Origin: CAZWHE01 sp964633825
GTDB lineage: Bacteria; Planctomycetota; B15-G4; CAYZWU01
NCBI GenBank assembly: GCA_964633825.1
Contig: CAZWHE010000012.1
Location: forward strand, 1-48,064
Direction of reading: 5' to 3'
Length of the DNA: 48,064 nt
The translations under genes were made by a program, and so were the position numbers. The notes beneath the pieces were generated by a model. The model ran no database searches. It was given only the letters and a program-made list of their open reading frames with translations, and was not told the origin of the DNA. The first letter of the stretch is position 1. Each line of letters begins with the position of its first letter. This document shows, piece after piece, positions 42,323-48,064 of this stretch.

Positions 42323-44959
42323 ATGAACCTGAACAAATTAACCACCCGGGCCCAGGAAAGCCTTCACAACGCCCAGTCACTGGCCGTGGAGCTAGGGCAT
42401 CAGGAAATCAAGCCCGAGCATCTCCTCTTGGTGCTTCTCCGTCAAGAAAAGAGCATTGTTCCGAGGATCATCGAAAAAGCCGGGTTCGATCCCGAGCTCA
42501 TTGCGGGAAAGGTGCGGGATTCATTAAAAGAATATCCTCGTGTTTCCGGCCCCGGCGCAGCCGCAACCGGCATAGGCACACTCTTGCAGAAAGTTCTTGT
42601 TCAGGCGGAAAAAGAGGCCCGCGGGCTCAACGACGATTATGTCAGTGTCGACCATCTCCTGATCGCCATCTTGGAGGCGGCCCCGGAATCACCGGCCGGA
42701 CGGTTCCTTTTCGAGGAAGGTCTCGACAGAAACACGATCGTGAGCACGCTCGCCCTCATCCGCGGCAACCAGCGCATCACGACTCCCGATCCTGAATCGA
42801 CTTTCGAGGCTCTCGAAAAATACGGCCGCGATCTCGTTGATCTCGCCCGTTCAGACAAGCTCGATCCCGTGATCGGCCGGGACAGCGAGATCAGGAGGAT
42901 CGTGCGCATTCTTTCGAGAAAAACGAAGAACAATCCCGTTCTCATCGGAGAGCCCGGCGTGGGAAAGACCGCCATTGTCGAGGGACTCGCCCAGCGGATC
43001 GTGAAGGGGGATGTGCCCGAAGGGCTTCGGGACCGCTCTCTCTTCGCCCTTGACATGGGCGCGCTCGTGGCCGGAGCCAAGTACCGGGGCGAGTTCGAGG
43101 AGCGGCTCAAGGCCGTGTTGAAAGAGATCGCTGAATCGAACGGCCGGATCGTTCTCTTCATCGACGAGCTCCACACCATCGTCGGCGCCGGAGCGGCCGA
43201 AGGCGCCATAGACGCCGGAAACATCCTCAAGCCGATGCTGGCCCGCGGAGAGCTCCGCTGCATCGGCGCGACGACTCTCGACGAATACAGAAAACATCTC
43301 GAAAAAGACGCGGCCCTGGAGCGGCGGTTTCAGCCCGTGCTCGTCGATCAGCCCTGCGTGGAGGACACGATCTCGATCCTGCGCGGCCTGAAAGAGAGGT
43401 TCGAGCTCCACCACGGCGTTCGCATCCAGGACACAGCGCTCGTGGCGGCCGCGACCCTTTCCCACCGGTACATCTCGGACAGATTCCTGCCCGACAAGGC
43501 GATCGATCTCATCGACGAGGCCGCGGCCGGGCTCCGCACCGAGATGGACAGCATGCCGGCCGTGCTCGATGAAGTGACAAGAAAGATCATGCGGCTCGAG
43601 ATCGAACGAGAAGCGCTCAAAAAGGAAAAAGACAGCGCTTCGAAGAAGCGGCTCGATAACATCGACCGCGAGCTGGCCGGCTTGAAAAGCGACGGGGACG
43701 CGCTTAGAGACCAGTGGGAAACAGAAAAAGCCGCCGTCAGCGCTCTGAGACTTCTCAAAGTCGAAATCGAAAAAGCCCGCCTCGAAATGGAACGGGCCGA
43801 GCGCGAGCACGACCTGGAACACGCCGCCGAGATTCGTTACGGCCGGCTGCCGGATCTGGAAAAACAGCTTCAGGCCCGGGAAGCGGAGATGGAGCGGCGC
43901 CCGGTCTCTCAAAGCCTGATCCGCGAAGAGGTGACGGCCGAAGAGGTTTCCGAGATCATTTCACGCTGGACCGGAATCCCGGTGTCACGCCTCCTCGAAG
44001 GAGAGCGCGAAAAGCTCCTCAAGCTCCCAGACGCGCTTCACGAAAAAGTCGTCGGCCAAGACGAGGCCGTCGAGGCCGTTGTCGATGCGGTTCTCAGGGC
44101 ACGATCGGGGATCAAGGACCCCGACCGCCCCATCGGCTCCTTCATCTTCCTCGGGCCCACCGGCGTGGGCAAGACAGAGCTGGCGCGGACACTGGCCGAA
44201 GCCCTGTTCGACTCGAGCGAGAACATGGTGCGTATCGACATGAGCGAGTACATGGAGAAACACTCCGTCTCGAGACTCATCGGCGCACCTCCGGGCTATG
44301 TCGGTTACGACGAGGGAGGACAGCTCACGGAGGCGGTACGGCGCAAGCCCTATAGTATCGTTCTTTTCGACGAGGTCGAAAAAGCGCACCCCCTTGTCTG
44401 GAACACTCTTCTCCAACTCCTCGACGACGGCCGCCTCACCGATAACCAGGGACACACCGTCGATTTCAGGAACACGGTGGTCATCATGACGTCCAACGTG
44501 GGAAGCCATCTCCTCCTCGACAGCATGCGCGATGACGGCGCCATCCCGGAAGGGACGCGCAAAAAGGTGATGGCGAAACTGCGTGCGTTGGTGCGCCCCG
44601 AGTTTCTCAACCGCGTGGACGAGATCGTGCTCTTTTCCGCGCTTTCCCGTGGCGAGGTGGAAGAGATCGTGCGGCTTCAGTTCGAGCGGATACGCGAGAG
44701 GACGGCCGAGCAATCGATCAGCCTCGAGCTCACCCCGGAGGCGGGCGCTCTCATTGCCGCGGCCGCCTACGACCCCGCCTTCGGCGCACGCCCGGTCAAG
44801 CGCCGCCTCCAGAAGGATGTGGAGAACGAGCTCGCGCGCCGCATCATCGCCGGCGAATGCAGGGACGGGTCGCGTATCACCGTCGCCGCTGTCGACGGCC
44901 GAATCGAACTGCGCGAAGAGGAATCCGCTGCCTGCCGACAAGGCGAAAGAAAAACATAA
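42323..44959 (+). CDS. clpB: ClpB disaggregase chaperone
   Basis: The 878-residue AAA+ chaperone has the ClpN domain (about 1-145), the first nucleotide domain with GEPGVGKTAIVEGLAQ and LFIDELHTIVGAG, a long coiled-coil middle domain (about 405-525), and the second with FLGPTGVGKTELARTL and IDMSEYMEKHSVSRLIG. It is the disaggregase that works with DnaK; the middle-domain length rules out ClpA/ClpC. It has AAAGGAG seven bases before the ATG. A sigma-54-like promoter lies just upstream (see 42264), unusual for a heat-shock gene. It ends against a bidirectional terminator shared with mdh. Confidence 0.95.
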   Translation: MNLNKLTTRAQESLHNAQSLAVELGHQEIKPEHLLLVLLRQEKSIVPRIIEKAGFDPELIAGKVRDSLKEYPRVSGPGAAATGIGTLLQKVLVQAEKEARGLNDDYVSVDHLLIAILEAAPESPAGRFLFEEGLDRNTIVSTLALIRGNQRITTPDPESTFEALEKYGRDLVDLARSDKLDPVIGRDSEIRRIVRILSRKTKNNPVLIGEPGVGKTAIVEGLAQRIVKGDVPEGLRDRSLFALDMGALVAGAKYRGEFEERLKAVLKEIAESNGRIVLFIDELHTIVGAGAAEGAIDAGNILKPMLARGELRCIGATTLDEYRKHLEKDAALERRFQPVLVDQPCVEDTISILRGLKERFELHHGVRIQDTALVAAATLSHRYISDRFLPDKAIDLIDEAAAGLRTEMDSMPAVLDEVTRKIMRLEIEREALKKEKDSASKKRLDNIDRELAGLKSDGDALRDQWETEKAAVSALRLLKVEIEKARLEMERAEREHDLEHAAEIRYGRLPDLEKQLQAREAEMERRPVSQSLIREEVTAEEVSEIISRWTGIPVSRLLEGEREKLLKLPDALHEKVVGQDEAVEAVVDAVLRARSGIKDPDRPIGSFIFLGPTGVGKTELARTLAEALFDSSENMVRIDMSEYMEKHSVSRLIGAPPGYVGYDEGGQLTEAVRRKPYSIVLFDEVEKAHPLVWNTLLQLLDDGRLTDNQGHTVDFRNTVVIMTSNVGSHLLLDSMRDDGAIPEGTRKKVMAKLRALVRPEFLNRVDEIVLFSALSRGEVEEIVRLQFERIRERTAEQSISLELTPEAGALIAAAAYDPAFGARPVKRRLQKDVENELARRIIAGECRDGSRITVAAVDGRIELREEESAACRQGERKT

Positions 44960-45012
44960 AAAGAGCGGGAATATAAAAAAAGCGAGCGCTCCGAAGAACG
45001 CCCGCTCTTTTT
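44958..45012. terminator. Bidirectional terminator between clpB and mdh
   Basis: AAAAAGAGCGGG (44958-44969) pairs perfectly with CCCGCTCTTTTT (45001-45012): 12 bp with A-run and T-run on the two sides, so it works for both converging genes. The 31-base loop contains the palindrome GAGCGCTC. The first bases of the stem lie within the clpB stop codon. Confidence 0.85.
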
Positions 45013-45037
45013 TATTTCTGCGAAGTAAAGAAAACCT

Positions 45038-46042
45038 CTACTTGGTCATTTCCTCCACCTCGTCACAGGTTTTGCGCACGGCCGAGACCGAGTGCTCGAG
45101 CGCGGCTTTTTCGTTGTCGGTGAGGTCGATTTCGATTATCCGCTCGATGCCGTTCTTGCCGAGCACGCAGGGCACGCCCACAAAGAGGCCTTCCACACCG
45201 TACTCACCTTCGAGGCGGGCGCAGACCGGAAGGATTTTGCGCTTGTCATAAGCGATGCACTCAGCCATTTCCAGGGCCGCCCAGGCGGGCGACACGAAAG
45301 CGGAACCGAACCCGAGCAGGCCGACGACCTCGCCGCCCGCCTTGCGTGTCCGGGCCTCGATCGCTCCCAGCGTATCCTCGTCGAGGAACTTGGTCACCGG
45401 AATGCCGGCGACCTGGCAGGAACTGCGCACGGGCACCATGGTGTCGCCGTGTCCGCCGAGCACCATGGCGTTCACGTTCTCCACCGACACGTTGGCCGCC
45501 TCGGCCACGAAATAACAGTACCGGCCCGAGTCGAGCTGGCCGGCCATGCCCATGAGCTTGTTCTTGGCAGGTTTGAGAGCCTTGTTGAGCGTGTACACGA
45601 TCGCGTCCAAGGGATTGGCGATGGAGATGATCGTCGCGTCGGGGCACATCTCCTTGATGCCGGCGGCCACCTGGTTGGTGACGTTGAGGTTGATGGTGAG
45701 AAGTTCCTCGCGCGTGGGAAAGGTTCCGTCGGGACGGGCCTTGCGGGGGACGCCGGCCGTGTTGATAATCAGGTCCGCCCCCTTGAGAGCCGAGTAGTCC
45801 TTGGAACCGACCAGCTTGATGTCGGACCCGATGGTGGGCAGGCCTTCGGAGATGTCGAGGCATTTGCCGATGGCCACAGACTGCTTGCCCACGACCTCCT
45901 GCCGCTCGGGCGTGTCTTCCGGGTTCACGAAGGGCGCGGGGTCCGAAAGGCCCACTTCCCTGGCCAGCCGCCGCTGGGCGATCTCCTGGGTCAGCACGCC
46001 GCCGATGTATCCGCCCCCGATAAGGCCGATTTTGTTAAGCAT
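45038..46042 (-). CDS. mdh: Malate dehydrogenase (LDH/MDH family) with an enlarged specificity loop
   Basis: The 334-residue protein has the Rossmann start KIGLIGGGYIGGVLTQ, INTAGVPRKARPDGTFPTREELL, TIISIANPLDAIVYTLNKA, GMAGQLDSGRYCYFVA and VLGGHGDTMVPVRS with the catalytic His. It oxidises malate to oxaloacetate with NAD. It is about 20 residues longer than most LDH-like MDHs; a stretch of roughly 20 extra residues (LSDPAPFVNPEDTPERQEVV) follows the second strand, and the active-site loop (RKARPDGTFPTREEL) is about three residues longer than the usual RKPGMSREDL. The acidic residue of the NAD site is kept (Asp after GLS). AGGA lies nine bases before the ATG. Confidence 0.88.
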   Translation of the reverse strand: MLNKIGLIGGGYIGGVLTQEIAQRRLAREVGLSDPAPFVNPEDTPERQEVVGKQSVAIGKCLDISEGLPTIGSDIKLVGSKDYSALKGADLIINTAGVPRKARPDGTFPTREELLTINLNVTNQVAAGIKEMCPDATIISIANPLDAIVYTLNKALKPAKNKLMGMAGQLDSGRYCYFVAEAANVSVENVNAMVLGGHGDTMVPVRSSCQVAGIPVTKFLDEDTLGAIEARTRKAGGEVVGLLGFGSAFVSPAWAALEMAECIAYDKRKILPVCARLEGEYGVEGLFVGVPCVLGKNGIERIIEIDLTDNEKAALEHSVSAVRKTCDEVEEMTK

Positions 46043-46360
46043 TGCTCTATCCTCACTTTAGAAAAAAAAACTCTCTCCAGTCCCTGTTTCCAGCCCTAGG
46101 CAGGGACGGATCACTTTGCGAAACGGCATTGAAAAATAATACTTTTCTCAAACAGGTTATCCTACTTTGGCTTCCGGGGCACTTCAACCGAAAAGCCCCC
46201 CCTTTTTATCGGCTTCTTTGATATTATTTGAGCTTTTGCCGCCCGTCTTGACAAGTCATTCGTATACGTTAATTTAACCCGGATGCTTTTCGATCCGGCA
46301 TCTTTTTCAAACTCGATTTTAACTCCACCGATGAAAACCAATCCAAAGAGGAGAAGGTTC
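46043..46360. other. Gene-free region between mdh and the M1-like peptidase
   Basis: This 318-base gap between divergent genes must hold the mdh promoter on the minus strand and one for the peptidase on the plus strand. A perfect -35 hexamer, TTGACA, lies at 46248-46253, but the -10 is poor (TAATTT after 16 bases). A 65-codon minus-strand frame (46165-46362) lacks a binding site and overlaps the peptidase start; I do not call it. Confidence 0.4.
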
Positions 46361-48064
46361 ATGAGAAAAACAACGGCGCTATCGCTCCCTCTTATTTCGG
46401 CAATCCTCTTCTTCTCGTGTTCCGGCTTGCCCGAAGAGCCGGAGATCTCACGATCCGCCGAACCCCGGGTTGTGCAATACATCCATCACTCACTGAGCGT
46501 GGAGATCGATCCCGCAGACGGCCGGATCAGCGGGGTCGACCAAATCACATTCCCCGTAAAATTCACCGAGGGAAGGGACAGGATCGTTTTTGAAATTCAC
46601 AGAAATCTCGAAATCTCCTGCCCGGGCAAGGAGGTCAGGATCGTGCCCGTTCAAGAGAGCGACCGTGAGGCGGAAGAATGCGGGGGCGATTCATACATTG
46701 TCAAACAGGCTTTGGCCCCCGAAGGGGCCCGCCTCCCCGGCGAGATCGCTCTCGCCTTCAAAGGCAGAATCCACCACCCCCTGGAAAAGACGGGAGAAGA
46801 ATACGCGCGCTCCTTCAGCGAGACACCGGGAATCATATCGGAGGACGGGGTCTTCCTCTCGACCGGATCGGGCTGGTTTCCGTCCTTTGGCGAGGACCTC
46901 GTCACGTTCGAGCTCGACATCACCCTTCCCGAAAAATACGGCGCCGTCAGCCAGGGAAAGAGGACGAAAAACGAGGTCACAAACGGCAAGCGCACGGTGG
47001 CTTGGGAAGCATCGGACCCCCAGGACAATATATACATCACGGCGGCGCCTTACACGGAATACCGCCGCCCCTGCAGCGACGGCACCGAAGCCTTCGCTTT
47101 TTTGAGGAAACCGGACCCGGCACTGGCCGCGAAGTATCTCCAGACAACGGCCCAGTACCTCGAGATGTACAACGGGTTGATCGGACCCTATCCCTATACG
47201 AAATTCGCTCTCGTAGAGAATTTCTGGGAAACTGGCTACGGCATGCCCTCTTTCACGCTGCTGGGACCGAGGGTGATTCGCTTTCCCTTCATCCTTCACT
47301 CCTCTTACCCCCACGAGATCCTTCACAACTGGTGGGGCAACGGCGTGTTTGTCAAACCCGGCTCGGGCAACTGGTGCGAAGGACTGACCGCCTACATGGC
47401 CGACCACCTCATCAAGGAGCAACAGGGGCGGGGCGAGGAATACAGGCGCGCGGCTCTCCAGAAATACTCGGACTACGTGAAAGAGAAGAAAGACTTTCCC
47501 CTCACCGAGTTCCGGTCGCGCCACAGTTCGGTCACCGAGGCGGTGGGATACGGAAAATGCCTCATGTTCTTCCACATGCTCAGGCGCCGCCTTGGCGACG
47601 ATCTCTTTGCCAAGGGGATCCGGGCTTTCTACAAAAACAATCTGTTCCAATATGCCGCGTTTCACGATGTGGAGGAGGTATTTTCCGCGGTCAGCGGGCA
47701 GGACCTGAAAGGGTTTTTCAGCCAGTGGATCGAAAGAAAGGGAGCGCCCCAGCTGCGTTATGTCGACGGGACCGCGTTTCCCAGAGGAGACGGTTATCAT
47801 CTCCTTCTCATCATCGAACAGATGCAGGAGGAGGATCCTTACGATCTCGTCATCCCGCTGGCCGTCTGGCTGGAAGGGGAAAAGATGGCCACCATCGTCG
47901 ACATCCCCATGAAGGAGAAGCAGATCCGCTTCGAGACCGATCTGCCCGGCAAGCCGGTTCAGATCATGATGGACCCCTCCTTCGACCTTTTCCGGCGCCT
48001 CAACACGAACGAGATCCCGCCCTCGATCGGCCGCGCATTCGGCGCGGAAAAGATCCTGATCATC
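46361..48064 (+). CDS. M1-like (gluzincin) metallopeptidase lipoprotein, incomplete at window end
   Basis: The open frame runs 568 codons from the ATG at 46361 (GAGGAGA upstream) to the window end without a stop. A lipoprotein signal (FFSCSG, Cys about 20) is followed by a beta-rich N-terminal domain and the zinc site SYPHEILHNWWGNGV (HExxH), with the second zinc ligand Glu in NWCEGLTAYMA. The substrate-side motif, usually GAMEN, is YGMPSFTLLG here. The M1-type C-terminal SGQDLKGFFSQWIERKGAPQL follows. It is probably an outer-membrane-attached or periplasmic peptidase that trims peptides; the missing GAMEN leaves true aminopeptidase activity open. Confidence 0.83.
   Translation, partial: MRKTTALSLPLISAILFFSCSGLPEEPEISRSAEPRVVQYIHHSLSVEIDPADGRISGVDQITFPVKFTEGRDRIVFEIHRNLEISCPGKEVRIVPVQESDREAEECGGDSYIVKQALAPEGARLPGEIALAFKGRIHHPLEKTGEEYARSFSETPGIISEDGVFLSTGSGWFPSFGEDLVTFELDITLPEKYGAVSQGKRTKNEVTNGKRTVAWEASDPQDNIYITAAPYTEYRRPCSDGTEAFAFLRKPDPALAAKYLQTTAQYLEMYNGLIGPYPYTKFALVENFWETGYGMPSFTLLGPRVIRFPFILHSSYPHEILHNWWGNGVFVKPGSGNWCEGLTAYMADHLIKEQQGRGEEYRRAALQKYSDYVKEKKDFPLTEFRSRHSSVTEAVGYGKCLMFFHMLRRRLGDDLFAKGIRAFYKNNLFQYAAFHDVEEVFSAVSGQDLKGFFSQWIERKGAPQLRYVDGTAFPRGDGYHLLLIIEQMQEEDPYDLVIPLAVWLEGEKMATIVDIPMKEKQIRFETDLPGKPVQIMMDPSFDLFRRLNTNEIPPSIGRAFGAEKILII

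Noticed and set aside
46162..46482. 106-codon minus-strand frame opposite the start of the M1-like peptidase, with a 65-codon version starting at 46362
   Set aside because: No ribosome binding site. The front half overlaps the peptidase coding start antisense, and its composition follows an AT-rich gap.

Overview
The window reads as chromosomal DNA of an anaerobic, two-membrane (Gram-negative-type) heterotrophic bacterium of fairly high GC content. Lipoprotein signals, porin-like barrels, a TolC-type channel and a MacB-type exporter show the outer membrane. A cluster of oxygen-sensitive ATP-driven iron-sulfur enzymes, a large ferredoxin/flavin fusion and the selenocysteine factors SelA and SelB point to anaerobic life. 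I cannot assign a phylum from sequence alone. I found no rRNA or tRNA gene, CRISPR array, insertion sequence or phage gene, although only a fold-based search could exclude a tRNA.

Layout. 1-6909: the end of tgt, an SH3-domain exported protein, larC, an exported HEAT-repeat protein, a SAM hydrolase (DUF62 family), lipA and cysC. 6910-7520 is a long gene-free stretch ahead of gdhA. 7521-14507: gdhA with a very clear terminator, a small unknown protein, a K+ channel with an RCK domain, two medium-chain dehydrogenases and a PLP aminotransferase. 14599-17409: two outer-membrane barrel-like proteins. 17468-22733: a tightly coupled operon of a methyltransferase, three different proteins of the 2-hydroxyacyl-CoA dehydratase/double-cubane-cluster family, and their ATPase activator. 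22755-29566 (minus strand): a five-gene run with a small membrane protein, an 831-residue NapH/GltD-like/ferredoxin fusion, a Na+/phosphate cotransporter, a PhoU-like protein and an OPT-family transporter. 29748-33088: selA-selB. 33121-36463: a sulfatase-like lipoprotein and a TPR membrane protein. 36671-41960: a complete TolC/adaptor/ABC ATPase/permease exporter. 42323-48064: clpB behind a sigma-54-like promoter, malate dehydrogenase, and the first 568 codons of an M1-like peptidase lipoprotein.

How it may fit together (inference). Peptide uptake and cleavage (OPT transporter, M1-like peptidase), glutamate dehydrogenase, a threonine-dehydrogenase-like enzyme and an aminotransferase suggest growth on amino acids. 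The 2-hydroxyacyl-CoA dehydratase type of chemistry is a known branch of amino-acid fermentation, but this operon is not a standard one. It has three paralogous cluster proteins, one activator and a dedicated methyltransferase, and its first cluster-protein gene is preceded in the same frame by a short ORF ending in TGA. Because selA and selB lie 11 kb away, selenocysteine readthrough of that TGA has to be considered, along with nonsense mutation or sequence error. This operon is the strongest candidate for an undescribed system here.
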